Origin: Sphagnum compactum
Lineage: Eukaryota; Bryophyta; Sphagnopsida; Sphagnales
Direction: 5' to 3'
Assembly (NCBI GenBank): GCA_965153455.1
Contig: OZ234500.1
Location: 7,130,001-7,194,000 of the forward strand
Length of the DNA stretch: 64,000 nucleotides
The notes beneath the pieces were generated by a model. The model worked only from the letters and a program-made list of their open reading frames with translations, did not search any database and was not told where the DNA came from. Shown here one piece after another: positions 1-12,450 of the stretch (position 1 is the first letter of the stretch; each line of letters begins with the position of its first letter). The position numbers and the translations under genes were made by a program.

Positions 1-205
1 TCGCTTTATCCCATATGTTTTGCCCAAAGTCCTCCTCTTCTCGCCTGTATAGGTGGGCCAAAGGGGGAGGCACTCAATCTTTCAATAGAATCTTCTATTT
101 TGGGGGAGCCTCCATAGTTTAAGTTTTTTTTGTGATGGGCCAATCAAAATAACTTGTTACAAAAAAAAAAAAAAAAAGTTAGACTTGTGAGGCACCCCCA
201 ACTAA
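1..205 (+). repeat. dispersed repeat R1, 3' portion (copy 1)
   Basis: This segment matches the second half of the fuller R1 copy at 4025-4490: TTTATCCCATATGTTTTGCC, the GGTGGGCC block, TTTCAATAGAATCTTCTATT, a GGGCCAATCAAA block and a CAACTAATTAATAT end. It begins at the window edge, so the left part of this copy is outside the window. No coding capacity is seen. The family looks like a non-autonomous transposable element or satellite-like dispersed repeat; its class is not determined. Confidence 0.7.
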
Positions 206-654
206 TTAATATCAATTGCACCTATACATTTGGAAATCATCTCACTTTTAAACTTGATTTTGTATGATCAATTTTTTGAATACAGTCATTGAATATTGAA
301 CAATTTTGTCAAAGAAAATTTAATAAAATCAAAACTAAGTATTTTGGAGTAACTGGGGCTTGGTCCTGGTATTATTGAAAAGAAGTGTATGGGGGAATTT
401 CAAAGGAAAAAGAAACAACAAAAACTCACTCGTGTTTTTGGGAGGGGATATAGTGTGATTCAAATTAATTAGTTCATGGGTGTGCTCATAACTTTTCTTA
501 TTTTTTTCTTTTGGAAAGAGCCATATTCATTGGCCCATCAGCAAATTTTTTGAGCATTGAGCACTATGGAAGCAATTCCTTTGGACCCCCGGTTGCAAAA
601 TAGAAACAAATGTATTCCCCAATGACTTACCTTTTCAGTTTATATACATGAGGG
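206..654. other. intergenic, no feature seen
   Basis: AT-rich sequence between R1 copies. It contains no coding-like frame or clear repeat boundary that I can support. Confidence 0.5.
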
Positions 655-935
655 TTGAACTTTGGGCAAACCATATGGGATAAAATTGAGGTGTTATTGG
701 GAATGTCTTAGGGAACAAAGTGGGTACTTGGGGAACCTCAAGGGAACACAATGAGAACACATTGGAACAAGGAAGAAAAAACAAAAAAATAACTCCCCGC
801 ACCCGACCCCACCCCCAAAAGGAAAAACAGGCCCATCATGTGTGCTTGCTGAGCCTTCCCATTGGCTGCATGAAATTTCTATTTCCAAAACTGTTTGTCA
901 CCATTTTTGGCCTGGGCCAATGGCAGGGGCAGAAA
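655..935 (-). repeat. dispersed repeat R1 (copy 2, reverse orientation)
   Basis: Reverse complement of the first half of the copy at 4025-4490. Shared blocks include GGGCAAACCATATGGGATAA, GAGGTGTTATTGGGAA, CATTGGCTGCATGAAATTTC, TTTCCAAAACTGTTTGTC and CATTTTTGGCCTGGGCCAAT. Short ORFs here on both strands are incidental. Confidence 0.7.
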
Positions 936-1139
936 TTTGGGGACAGTGGGGGACCCATGCTAGGTAATTAGTTTTGGGGGATGTGCCTTTGAAGCTCAAA
1001 ATTTTCTTTTGCAACAAGCCTCTTTGATTGGTCCATCCCAAAAGAAATTCTGAAACTTTCAAGACTCCCCCAGTGTACATAGAAGTATTCATACCAAACA
1101 TACAAACCTATAAGTCCCAACATTCATCCACTGATATAA

Positions 1140-1385
1140 GTTCCAGAAGGACAATGGGACAAAGTGAGGTGCTACAGGGAACATGTTGAGGAATATGTTA
1201 AGAACTTTGAAAACATGTTGGGAACTTGATGAGAACACATTGGGAACAAAAAACCCAAAAAATCTAATCCACAGATTCTCCCCCCTTTAAGTGCACCCTG
1301 AGCCCTCTCATTGGTTGCATGAAATTTCTATTTCCAAAACTGTTTGTCGCTATTTTCAACCTGGGCTAATATGCCCATTATAAAC
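1140..1385 (-). repeat. dispersed repeat R1 (copy 3, reverse orientation)
   Basis: A second reverse-oriented copy, about 490 bases after copy 2. It has the same order of blocks: GAGGTGCTACAGGGAACATG, CTCATTGGTTGCATGAAATT, TTTCCAAAACTGTTTGTC and TTCAACCTGGGCTAATATG. It is more diverged than copy 2. Confidence 0.65.
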
Positions 1386-2095
1386 TAGGGGTCTATCTCA
1401 AATCTCGAGAAAATGATGGTAGAAATATTAACTTCTACCTAAGAACAGAACAACACCCTACCTGTTTGCCCAAATGCACCAAAAAGCCATGCTTTAGAAC
1501 AAACAAGGAAATGAGAGTCTGAGACATCATGCAACAATGTTTTTCTAAAGAGTTCTTGTGGGAAGTCAAAGTGGAGATCATCCATACCAAGATGTAAAAA
1601 AAAGTGGCTATCATCCTTAGGAAGATTTAGCCAAATCTGATTATCAACCATATACGAAATACAAAACTTTAAGCATCCTTCTATGTCTTTTTGGCTACAC
1701 AGCAAGAACCAAATATAGAAATCTGATGAGATTCTTACTTTCATTCCTCAATTCTGGTGGTTGAAAACCTCCATAATCACTTCATTTTTGAAATTATATT
1801 TTTGGGCGAAATTTCTCCAATTAAAAAAGTTGCTGCTATGGGACTAGCTGCCTCTTACAACTTACAAGAACCAAAGGTGAAAGTATTGCTTGGCCACACA
1901 TGTGCCATGTGGCTTGCTACTTACATCTTTCATGGGGGAGTCATAAAGCTGAAATGTGAAGGACCACATGGCCCAAACCACAAGAACCAATTACATCATC
2001 ATGGATTTATCTATCTATCTAACCCATGGGAATCTCAATAAGTATTGGTCATATGCAGGTTGAATTGGAAAGTTATGGGGGCCAGGGTAAACAAG
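1386..2095. other. intergenic, no recognised gene
   Basis: Two ORFs of about 95-100 codons occur here, on opposite strands (1439-1744 minus, 1757-2041 plus). Neither resembles a family I know or shows a motif. I treat the stretch as non-coding. Confidence 0.4.
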
Positions 2096-2099
2096 CACC

Positions 2100-2340
2100 C
2101 ACGTTGGTACCTTCACCTTTTTGATTGAGGCCTGCCTCTTAGTGAGCATATTAAACCCAAGAAATGTTAGATATGAACTCAGAGGCTCCGATTTAGTCTA
2201 TGCATGGGATGTTTGCAATACTGAGAAATAACTTTAAATGAAATTTGGGATTTTTACCTTGGTGCCAACATGGGTGCGGGTTCACCCAAGGCAGTTATAG
2301 GTACCCATTGAGCAGACAATGGTCATGTAAAAAGATTAAA
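2100..2340 (+). repeat. dispersed repeat R3, copy 1
   Basis: This block has a diverged direct copy near the right end of the window (62205-62430). Shared landmarks in the same order are ACCTTCACC, a TTTGATTGAGG-like stretch, TTAAACCCAAGAAATGTTA, GATTTAGTCTA, ATGGGATGTTTGCAATA, TTTGGGATTTTTACCTTGGT, CCAACATGGG and TTCACCCAAGGCA. There is no coding signal. The family is unidentified. Confidence 0.6.
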
Positions 2341-2537
2341 AAATCTGGGCTCTTTTTGCTCAAGGTAAACCACCCATATCACACCTCCTCACAACCTTTC
2401 TCTCTTGTGAGTTACATATTTTGGAGGTTTTGTCTGGATGGGTTATTTATACAAGTTTGGTATGAAAATATTTTACACAATCCTCTAATACCACTACCAG
2501 GCTAGTATGAAAGAAAAATTTAACTGGGGTCAGGCTG

Positions 2538-2874
2538 ATACCGTAGTACCTTTTCAGCTTAGGCACTAATTATATTATTTCCAGTTTTGCCAAAATTTTC
2601 AAAAAAAAACACAAATCTTTATGTCGAAAAACTTGAATATTTGGCTAAGATTCGAACCAACACTCACCTCATTCAACTCATATTGGTCCTCCTCATTGAA
2701 CACATGTTGTCTTTGATTAGTCTTACTTGAAGTACATTATCGTATTTAATTATTATATCTCGAAATTTTCAAAATCACAAAACTGTGATGTCAATTTGTC
2801 AAAACAGAAACTTCAATATATATTAAATTATTTAGCACTACTCTGCCCAACCTGAAAAGGTACTACTACAGTAT
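2538..2874. mobile_element. MITE-like TIR element (family R2)
   Basis: The left end ATACCGTAGTACCTTTTCAG continues as CTTAGGCA. The right end is its imperfect reverse complement, CAACCTGAAAAGGTACTACT followed by ACAGTAT. The two ends therefore form terminal inverted repeats of about 30 bases. The 337-base interior is AT-rich and non-coding. No unambiguous target duplication is visible. One-ended relatives occur near 35.8-36.3 kb and 61.8-61.9 kb. Confidence 0.6.
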
Positions 2875-2879
2875 GTTAA

Positions 2880-4020
2880 AAAAGTTTGATCTCCCTCTCC
2901 ATTTAACTCTGGTATGTGAAGTATTAAGTATTAACCTTTTCTGTGTTGGAATATCCCACATTTGCTACATTTGAGAAACCCCCAACTTTTCCTACTCCTC
3001 CTGAGTTCTTTCCTTGACTTAATCTATTTTTAACTTGGGAAGTGCGAGCATAAAGTAAAGAAAGGAAAAAAAGGGAATTTGCATAGCATCAGGAATGTTC
3101 ACTTATTACTTTCAGTATAGCTAGGTTGGGCCCCCTCCTCCCCTTTAGTTGTACTACTTTTGCTACTGAAAGGAGTGGTGGGGGGCATAGATAAGTGGGG
3201 GAGGGACTCAGGGTTGCGTGCGAGAAGAGTCCCCAATAACAAGCAACTCGACAAGTGCTTTCTTGTATCAAGAAGCAACTCTCAACTGGCTTTCATTCTT
3301 ACATTGTGCCAAGTTTGTAAACGGGAAGTACTCTATATTCCACCAAAGAGAGTACTCTATGTTCCAAGAAAGAAAGAAAGAAAGACCCAGAGGACTTGAA
3401 TCATGGTGTGGTTGTGAGAATGAGACGTATTGCCATTTGCATAGCTGCGGTATTCCTCTCTATCCCTCTATCCTGAAAAACCATGAGGCCCACCACAATG
3501 CTTGTTTATTCTTATGCATCCTTTTCATCCTCTTAAGTAGTAGACTAGCCAGTTGATTTGTGGGATTTGTTGGCCTTTGTTGAAGCATGAGCTAGGTACC
3601 ATCAATGGCATATTACCGCTTGCCCACGAAATGAGTCTATGAAGAAGAAGAAGACGATGGCACCGTTGGACCACCATTGGCAAAATAAGTCGACCAAGAA
3701 GATGGTCCCATGGGACCGCCATTCTCAGGATTGTAACCCTTTTGGGTGCCCTATTCTCATGCACTTTTGCAGGCTTTTTCTTAAGTAGGACAGGTAGTCA
3801 TCTGCTGGTTCCATTTTTTGGAAGAGTCGGTTTCACTGGTAATGCGATTTCACAGAGAACAGTGTTGTGCCATCGTTTGAATTTTTAAAGACCCACCGGT
3901 TCCTCCCCCCACCCCGTGTAAAATATTTCAGAATCAGAGAACCGCCAGTTGTAGTTAATTATTAATAAATAAATTCAGAATCAAAGAACCACCTGTCCTG
4001 GTTATTTCAGGAAGGAACCC
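2880..4020. other. intergenic, no gene; minor repeats
   Basis: No coding family is recognised. A short imperfect direct repeat built on TTCAGAATCARAGAACC lies at 3928-4000, and a small AAAG run lies at 3366-3386. The longest ORF (3218-3556) has no recognisable motif. Confidence 0.5.
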
Positions 4021-4024
4021 AATA

Positions 4025-4490
4025 TATAAGTACCCCCAGTTTAAAATGGGGGTATTAGCCCAGGCCAAAAATGGTGACCAACAGTTTTGGAAATAGAAAT
4101 TTCATGCAGCCAATGGGAAGGCCCAGCATGCGCTCCAAGTGCCTTGATTTTTTTTCTTTTAAGTTTTGGGTGGGGGGGTAGATTTTGTTCTTTTTTCCTT
4201 TGTTCCCAACATGCTCCCCTCCAGTTCCCATAAGGTTCCCAATGTGTTCCCCAAGGGTGTTCCCAATAGCACCTCACCTTAATCCCATATGTTTTGCCCT
4301 AAAGTCCTCCCCTTCTCACCTATACAGGTGGGCCCAAGGGGGAGGCCCTCCACCTTTCAATAGAATCTTCTATTATGGGGAGCCTCCACAGTTCCATTTT
4401 CTTTTTTGGCCATGGGCCAATCAAATTGGCTCATTGCAAAAAAGATGAAAGTTGGATTTGCGAGGCACCCTCAACTAATTAATATGGAAC
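4025..4490 (+). repeat. dispersed repeat R1, fullest copy (copy 4)
   Basis: This is the most complete copy and the reference for the family. It starts with a small palindrome, CCCCCAGTTTAAAATGGGGG (4033-4052). Then come TATTAGCCCAGGCCAAAAAT, the GCAGCCAATGGGAAGG block, a poly-T/G stretch, a series of TTCCCAAT/GTTCCC motifs, AATCCCATATGTTTTGCCC, the GGTGGGCCCAAGGGGGAGGC block, TTTCAATAGAATCTTCTATT and CAACTAATTAATATGG. A further copy follows head to tail after about five bases. No open frame is conserved between copies. Confidence 0.7.
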
Positions 4491-4494
4491 AGAA

Positions 4495-4905
4495 TAAGTA
4501 CCCCCAGAATAGGTGTATTGTGCTTTGTGGAAGGGTGCTTTGTAGAAAGGGGTATTAGCTGAGGCACAAAAATGGTGGCAACCATGTCTAGGAATAGAAT
4601 ATGCATGCAGCCAATGAGTCGACTGAACATACACCCAAGAGGAGGGTTCATCTTTTTTCGTTTTGGAGAGGGGGCGGGCGGTGAGGTGTGAGGATGGAAT
4701 TTTTTGGCTGTGTGTGATCCAATGATGTTCCCAATGGTGTTCCCGAAGTTCTCAATGCGTTCCTCAAGGGTGGTGTTCCCAATAGCACCTCATTTTATCC
4801 CATTTCCTTTGCCCAAAGTTGTCCCACTGCTATTTTTGGGGGGAGCCTTCCAAGTTTCAATTTTTTGGGGAATAAATGGAGAATAGCTATGGAATAAGTA
4901 GTTTG
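4495..4905 (+). repeat. dispersed repeat R1 (copy 5, tandem to copy 4)
   Basis: It begins AATAAGTACCCCCAG like copy 4 and repeats its order: GGGGTATTAGCTGAGGC, AAAATGGTGGC, GCATGCAGCCAATGA, GTTCCCAATAGCACCTCATT, TTTATCCCATTTCC and the GGGGGGAGCCTTCC block. It diverges strongly after 4860. Confidence 0.6.
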
Positions 4906-5760
4906 CCCTATTGGGCTGGCGACCTTCCTAGGTGGAAGGGGCCCTACAGGTATGGCCATGTTCCATAGTACATAACCAAATGGGGATACACAATTTTTCT
5001 CCCCTTGTGCATTGTCATAGAGAAGTGTAATTTAATTGCGAGTGGCTTTAAGTTCCTCATTTTTTGCCTAGAGGTCCTGCATAAAATTCGTAGCATTGTC
5101 CATCCATTTTGCAATTGTTTAAGTGAAATATTCCTTGTGTATGTGATTTGCCCTTTACCACGGCTGACAATGCAAATGGATGCCAACGGACCACGCCAAA
5201 ATTCTCTCATCCTTTATAATACAAAAACAAGTTGGGTTTGATGTAGGTAGAGGACCCCAAAATTTGGCCATTGGTCTACCACTGGTCCATACCTCTACCA
5301 CCACTTCATGGCTTTCCTTCAACATTTGGCTCAAGGTTGTGTGACTCATGGCCAAAGGTGATCCCAACACCCAAGTGGACCTAAGAAGGGTTTCTTGCTT
5401 TCATTGGTAGAGGCCTCCACATCACTCACTATCATTGCTGGCATGGCGTTTCAACAAGTGTCCCAAGCCTAGTCATCACTTTTGGGGCGCTTTCTACCAA
5501 CATGGTAAATTATTTTTCATTTACACTGCCTTGTGCAAATGTTTTGAGATGTGTCAGTGTACATTTCACATACCATTTCACATGATTATATACCAATTTA
5601 CAATCCTTAATAGTTGTGAATCCATCTCAAAGTTCAATAGTTTATTGCAGTGGGCCACTTTGACAGGCCCTTTACAAAAAGAGCTAATTTTTTAGTGCTC
5701 CCCAATACAAGCTTTTCCAACCCACATTGTATTTATGCATGGAACCCTTGAACCCACTTA
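4906..5760. other. intergenic, no recognised gene
   Basis: Several short overlapping ORFs lie on both strands (for example 5155-5370 minus and 5435-5695 plus), without motif or family resemblance. I see nothing I can name. Confidence 0.4.
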
Positions 5761-5764
5761 TCTC

Positions 5765-6115
5765 CAATACAAGCTCACACTTTTGGGCAAAGTATATGGG
5801 ACAAACTATGATGCCATAGCCCACACTTTTGGGCAAAGTATACGGGCAAAGTATGGTTATATTGAGGAATATTTTGAATGCATATTCTTGTGTCCATGTT
5901 GTCCCCACCTCATTATTTGAATAGGATTTCCATTCTTAACTTTGTTCATCATCATTTTTGGCCTAGGCTTTTACAAGAACTTGGGTACTTATTGTGATTC
6001 ATATTAGTCAGGTTAATTAGTTGTCGAGCTTCCCAAAGCTATTTTTCTGTTTTTTCTTTTCTTTTTGCAATGGGTCATTTCAATTGGCCCATCACCCAAA
6101 ACTTAGGGCTGGCCT
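5765..6115 (-). repeat. dispersed repeat R1, diverged tandem pair in reverse orientation (copy 6)
   Basis: Read on the minus strand, 6115-6005 matches the 3' half of R1 (GGGGAGGCC, a GATGGGCCAATTGAAATG block, CAACTAATTAA). It is followed at 5997-5765 by the 5' half of a next copy (AATAAGTACCC, AAGCCTAGGCCAAAAATGAT, then GCCCAAAAGTGTG). The junction has the same order as the copy 4/copy 5 junction, so the tandem arrangement is a property of the family. Confidence 0.5.
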
Positions 6116-6119
6116 CCCC

Positions 6120-9100
6120 TTGTTCTAAATAAAAGTTACATGTTTTCACATGGTCATGTAAAATTGTGTAATTGAATTTGTTATACATTTACATAATTTT
6201 ATACAACATAATAAAAACTTATATAGTTTTTCATTTACACATCATGTGTTATATACTTGCACAAATGCAGGTGGGCCTTATATATTTACATAGAATGTAA
6301 ATAAATTCCATAATGTCATTTACACTTATGTGAAGTGTAAGTCCTAAATCATATGCAAGCACAACACTGGTATAGAAGCAAACAAAAGAAAATTTTAGGG
6401 TGTTACATTTTTACCATTGTACATGTGTTGTTATTATTGCCATACCTGAATTTTGCATGTGAAGCTTTTGTTAGTGGACCCAACCATGTGGAACTTTGGT
6501 GCATGAACAAGAACCCTACAATCTATGTCATTCTGTAATCATGAATCCAATTAAATGCAAAATTAAAACATGAAAACTTTGTTATAATTCAAGGTTATTA
6601 GAACATTTGTGCCCTCTGCTTTGTGTTAGGAGAATTAAAGGGGGTTGGAGGGGCTTGCTAACAAGGGAAATTTTCATTCATATGTGCGCCCCATTGAAGC
6701 TTCATCAATGGTAACGGCATTTCACATGTTAATTCAATTTCAGAAAACTTTCCATCCATTTTGTTCACTTTCCATTGAAGGCCGTCCCTGGAACCTAAGA
6801 ATTTAAATATTCTGGTGGCTTGTTGAATAATTTAAATAATGGCATGAATCTACTTACTAGTTACTGTTTACTTACACCTCTGGTGGCTGTTGGTTCACTC
6901 CAGGGCCCCTCTGAAGGAGAGAAAAGTACCAGGATAAGTTGGATTTATAGCATTATTAGGTGGTTCTCTCAAACCAATTATCAAAGTTCAAAAAAATTAA
7001 TAAGAAAATGACACCTAAAAATATACTATTAAAACTTTTAAATCATACAAATAACAGTAATTAATAAAAAGAAGATCAAAATGAAAAAGTTGTCTTGTTT
7101 TCATCATATTTCCACAACTTCATTTTGTTCAAAATACATTTTCAAACTCTTTTTCTAAGTTTAGATCTATTTCAATCAATTGTACCAAGTTAGAAGGTGA
7201 GCAACAACTAATCCTAGAATCAATAGGCCAATCTTCGCTTACAAATATTAACTTATAAAAAATTGCCCATTGATTGTAGGTGGCATTTAAAAAAAATTGT
7301 AAGTATTCCAGTTAGAGAAAAATAAAACTATTTGAATTTATAACCCCATGATAGTTTAAGATTTGGCAAATAAGAAAACTTATTGTAGAAAACATTGACT
7401 CATGTTTTCCTCACCGTTGCAAAGGACATTTAATGTCTTTCACATTTGATTGGTATCATCTAAAAATCAACAACTCCCTATTTGACAATCTTTTTGGTTA
7501 GTTCACTTGTGTTGAAAATCATTTTGAAAACAATTAAATTACAATCTTTGATAGATCAAGCAAATTCATTTATGATGGCATATGGACAAGATTTAGAAAA
7601 ACAATGCACAATATAGGTCCCTTGATAATGTTATTCCAAGCTTAAAGTTTCACAATTCACAACAAATTTCAATATAACAATCATTGCATTTAAATTTGAA
7701 CTTTCATCTTTCACATATGCAATGATTGTTTTCCTCAAGTCATATTTGATTCATCATTAATTTTTTCAAGTGATATCATGGGTAAAAAATGTCAATTCTC
7801 AATTTTGCAATGAAATATAAACTAGGACATGTTCCCTACCTCTCAAGAGAAAGAGGAGTGATGGGAACTCCCATATGAAATTAGGACAAATTCACAAATG
7901 TAAATTAAAGATGAGGTCAATTTGTAAATGGGAGTCCCAATTTTTTTTAATTATCAAATTATGAATCATATTACTTTGTAAAATCAAAACTCCTTCATAT
8001 GGATTTCAATTCAAAAATTCACATAAAAAAAGTTGTAACCTTGGAAGAGACATTTCCAAGGTTATATTGCATGTTTCATTCAAACATCATTTGAACCCTC
8101 TATTATATGTTTTAATGGTTGAAAGTTGAAATGTTGTGCATTGACTCCCAACCATTCATTTAGTGACAACTTGTGTTTTAAATCTTGAAATGGGAAATGT
8201 GACTCCAATTTAAATATTCACTTTTCAAGACCTTTTTGATGGTTTCATAAAAGTTCAATTTCAACAAGATTTGGTTTTCCAAACCTTGTTTCAAATATTC
8301 GAAACATTGCACAACTTGAGCTCCCAAAGTGAGAAATCACTTGGGAATGTGATTGAGTCCCATGATATTCTCCCAACCTAGGATCCCCTTGTCATGCCTT
8401 AACGTTCATTCACACTTGCAATTAATTGAATGGTAAAACAATGTTGCATAACACAATTTTATTTCATATTCACACATGCAATGTTAATTAACACAATATT
8501 TGAGGTGGCATCCTTGTCGGTAGGGTGGTTAATTCATTGTTAAATGAAAAGGTTCTTGATATCACATCTTCAAGAAATGTAAATTATTGCTCCCCCTTCT
8601 TTCTTCTCACCTTCAAAAATGTACATGTTACAATTTTAAATAGATTAAGTTTGAAGCAATGCATTTGCAAGTTCAAAGTTCCTCACTACACAAGAATTGC
8701 AAAAAAAATTTAAATTATCTATAACTAGATCAAAAGAGGGCACAATAAATGCCATAAATATAACAATGAACATAATAACAAATGTAACAACATTCACAAT
8801 CGCCAAGTGTCTTAGTTTAATTGTTCAATCAGGTCTTAATTAATTAGGGATAAATTGGGTTAGCTTAGTCATTTGGGTTTTATCTTGAACCAATTCAAGT
8901 GTGAATAAGGTTTAAGATATTTTTGTTGAGGGGATATAATCCCAAGTTGTGTGATCTCAAATCACTTTTGGTGATTTGAAATTCTAGAACACATAAATTT
9001 GTATTTTGCGATTTTTTGTGCTATGCAAGTTTCTTTTGTAAGGTTTTTATTGGGTTTTGTTTTGTGTTTTCTAGGCTTGGATTCTTGTTTTTCATAGGTG

Positions 9101-10400
9101 AATTGCATTTTTTGAATCGCCAAAAGTCTAGTTTAATTTTGTGTTGTGTTATAATTAGATTCAATTTTGTTTAACACTTGGTTTATTTGTGTTTTGCATG
9201 GAAGTTGGGTGCAACAAGTTGCACCATGTTGTTTTTGTTGTTTTTGCAAAGTTTGGGTTATAGCTATGGGGGTGTTCTTGGTTTACTTTTTGAACGAGAA
9301 AAACCCACTCAAAGTTTTTGTGATTTTTGGGTTTAGTTTTGCATAAAACTCCTTTAGGAGTTGAACCCAAACAAGATGTGACATGGAAAAAAAAACTTGT
9401 GGGAATTTTTGGAAATTCAAAATAGTCACACCACTCAAGTGGGAGATTTCAGGTTGTTTAATGACGAAAATGTTTTAAAAGATTTTTCCAAGGCATGGGG
9501 TGGTTTGTGATCACCATTCTTGTGCCAAACATTTGGCGAATCAACACGTCCTAATGAATTTGCATTACTGTACTTCATAGGTGGAGGAATGTTGTGTCAT
9601 CAACAAGTGTAAAAGATATGAATTTTTGTCATGATTTCTGTGTAAGGGATGTGTTGCATGATTTATGCATTTCCACTTATGTTTGTTAGGTTGGACATAT
9701 TACCTGTCAATATGATGGTTGAATTGTCATATGATTTCATGAGGTGGGAGGATTACCAAGGTGTGTGCCATTTAGTTATGACCTAGGAGAACATGCTTTT
9801 AAGTTGACATCTTGGTAGTCTTTGCTTATTATTCAATGTCAAACCCTAGGTGAGAAGTTATGTGCCTTTTCACACATGTTTTTATTGTCGTAGTGAGCCT
9901 AGGGGTCGTGATTGTGTGGTTAATGTTTGGGCATGGGACAAAGTTACCACCCAATCATGATCATTGAATAGGTCTTGCTTTGACACCTAGTTCGCTCGGA
10001 CATATTGATAAAGTTTTTAGTCAAAGTTAGGTAGTATTAAAATGTGTAATTACGGATATTTCTAGATTTGATCACCATGATGTCCCATTGTTTGGCATTA
10101 TGGTGAAATCAAATTGATGACCGATAGACCACCTTATTGTGTTCACAAATGTTATTGGCATTGTGAAATGTTTTTGTGGGTGTAAACCCGTGCCCTAACC
10201 ATACAAATGTAACATCCTTGGGTTTATGTTATGAGAATTATGGTTTAAAGGGTAGGTTAAGTTGTAACATGTTCAACATCCTTTTATGTTTGGTATAATC
10301 GTAATAAATTTAACCAACCTTGGTTATTAGATGTCATAAGTTGGATACCCAAGTGAGGGTTAAGGTTCACCACAAAAGGGCATAATATCCAAAAATAAGG
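6120..10400. other. AT-rich intergenic DNA, no gene
   Basis: About 4.3 kb with strong AT bias and very few CpG dinucleotides. ORFs are short and compositionally random. It may contain decayed retrotransposon DNA: the stretch 8.8-9.5 kb has the T/G-rich look of an old LTR or leader. I could not define ends or a primer-binding site. Confidence 0.5.
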
Positions 10401-10639
10401 AATAAGGTTATCATCACTAATGGTTTTACAAAATGTCAGGTGCAATTCAAACCGCCCACACCACCTTCATCATCATTTTGGGTGGGGGGGGGTTTTTGAA
10501 TTTAGAAACAAGTTCACCTCCAAAGTTTATTACTACACCATTATTGTGGAACATGGAAAAGGTGTACGAAACCATTAAAAGGCCCCACTAATATTTCAGG
10601 GCAATTAACACCATCAAGTTAGATGATTCTATCTAAAAG

Positions 10640-11220
10640 TAAAAATGGTCCAATTGGTACTGAAGCCCAAGTGGTCCAATTTTAGTATGGGATTTTGGAC
10701 AAGGAGTTTAAGTGTTGGGTGTAAGATGCCATATTATTTGTTGACATGTGAAACCCATTTTGGTGAATGTGTTCCAATTATCAAAACGGATCAAGATGAA
10801 CATGGTGGAAGAATGGGTGGTTATTTTTGGGTTCAACAAGGAATTTTTGGGCACAATCAATTCAATAACCATGGAGCCAACCCAATAAGGCCATGCCCCA
10901 TAAAAATGAAAGAGCCAAACATGAATCAAATGGTTCCATATGATATTTGGTGGAGCAAGGTGGAAAAGAAAAATGTTGGAAGTGGAATAAACCTCATGAG
11001 AAAAAGTACTACACTCTTATCCATCACATGCCAAAACCATTAACCTTAACCCCAACTAGCCATGTTCCCATTGTAATGCATATAGGCATGAGGTTGATCA
11101 TTACTTCACACGTCACCCAAAGTTACAAAAAAATCAATCACAAAACACCAATGTTAATAAGGGCCAAGGTTTTGGGAAAAGCCAAAAGGGGAAAGGTATA
11201 ACCAATAAGGGGGGTAGCCA
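10640..11220 (+). pseudogene. possible gag/linker remnant of the gypsy element
   Basis: Overlapping open stretches on the + strand (10645-11043 and 10947-11201) carry a run of Gln, Asn, Pro and His-rich coding-like sequence. They lie about 1 kb upstream of a recognisable aspartic-protease remnant in the same orientation. No zinc knuckle (CX2CX4HX4C) is intact. The assignment as the gag-to-protease part of the Ty3/gypsy element at 12.1-14.6 kb rests on position and orientation only. It could equally be unrelated decayed repeat. Confidence 0.3.
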
Positions 11221-12072
11221 ACAAATTAACGTAAGGCCAATCCAACTCCATGGAAGTTAGGTTTGCACAATTGGAATTTTAGTTTTAAACAATGGTAACC
11301 CATGTGAAATCTAATGCATCTGGACACCAAGGAAAGTAAAGGATTAGGAAAATGGTTAATCTTATTATTCAAATGATCTTTTGTGGAAGATATTTTTATG
11401 GAGTCAACTTTTCAAGATAAGTGGCCCCAAATGAAGATATGAAAAGGCCATGATGATGGAAATAATGTTGGAATTCTTAATTTAGTCGAGATATTTTGAT
11501 AATCGCATTAATGACAAGGGCTATTGCTCAAGAATTGGAACCATGAAGTGTGGATGAAAGGTTGGATATTCAATGCAACAAAACTCAATGTTAAATGTGG
11601 CTCCCATAATCATTCAAGTTGATAGACATTGTTCCCAATCTTATGGCCTAGATGTCAACTTCTAAGGGGTGCCAAAAAAGGTGCACAAGTTTATTCTTGG
11701 GCCCAAGGCACCCACAAGTTTGTTGGGTGGCCAAAGTCACATATAAAGCACCGTTGTCTTTTTATTAAAACATTGCTTATTTTAAGCATTCAATTGGTGG
11801 TTATGTTGTTTAGTGGCCACATTATGTGTGAGTGGGGGAACACAAGATGTGGGTAGGTTAGAAGACACTATTATACTTACTATAGTTCCCCAATAGGTTT
11901 TTGATGCCAACTACATAAAGGTGTGCAAGGTTCACTTTGAATCTTGGCATGTAGTTGCAACTAAACTCCATGACCTTTTAATGTGACCAACCATTGATTA
12001 GGTCATTGTTGTTCCCAATGTGGTAGTAGTGCATAACAAAGAAGGAGTTTTTCAATTGAGGGGGGTGTCAAC

Positions 12073-12450
12073 ATGTTGGTACCTACCCATAAAATTTTAT
12101 TGGATTTTGGTGTTTCACCATTAATATTGGGTAAGGGTGTTGTCAATAGTCTTAGATTGACTGATGTTGATTTTGACCCATGCCCATACCAAATTTTGAC
12201 ATCATGGGTGATTCAAAAAAGGCTCGAAGGTCAACCAAATAAGATATTATTATCCAAGTTAACCTTAACAAATCGATAAACTACATTACAATGCAAGACC
12301 AAACAATGGTTATGCATACTACATCCTATGATGTAGTGGTTAAAGGTGCAACTTTGTATCCATTGGGGGTTACCATTGATTTTGGAAAGAAATTGTTTAA
12401 TATCACCCATGATGACAAACAAGAATTAGTTTTAATTTGCTTCACTAACA
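12073..12450 (+). pseudogene. retropepsin-like protease remnant (Ty3/gypsy)
   Basis: Two overlapping frames read through a retroviral-type aspartic protease region. ILLDFGVSPLILGKGVVNSL at about 12095-12155 corresponds to the catalytic D-[ST]-G motif and the following hydrophobic segment, with the D-S/T-G Ser/Thr replaced by Phe. A second frame (from 12291) continues with TTSYDVVVKGATLYPLGVTI, the typical 'dvVvG..fLyplGv..DF' part of plant gypsy proteases. A stop and a frame change separate the two, so no enzyme can be made. It lies upstream of the RT remnant at 14.2-14.6 kb, in the expected pol order. Confidence 0.55.
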
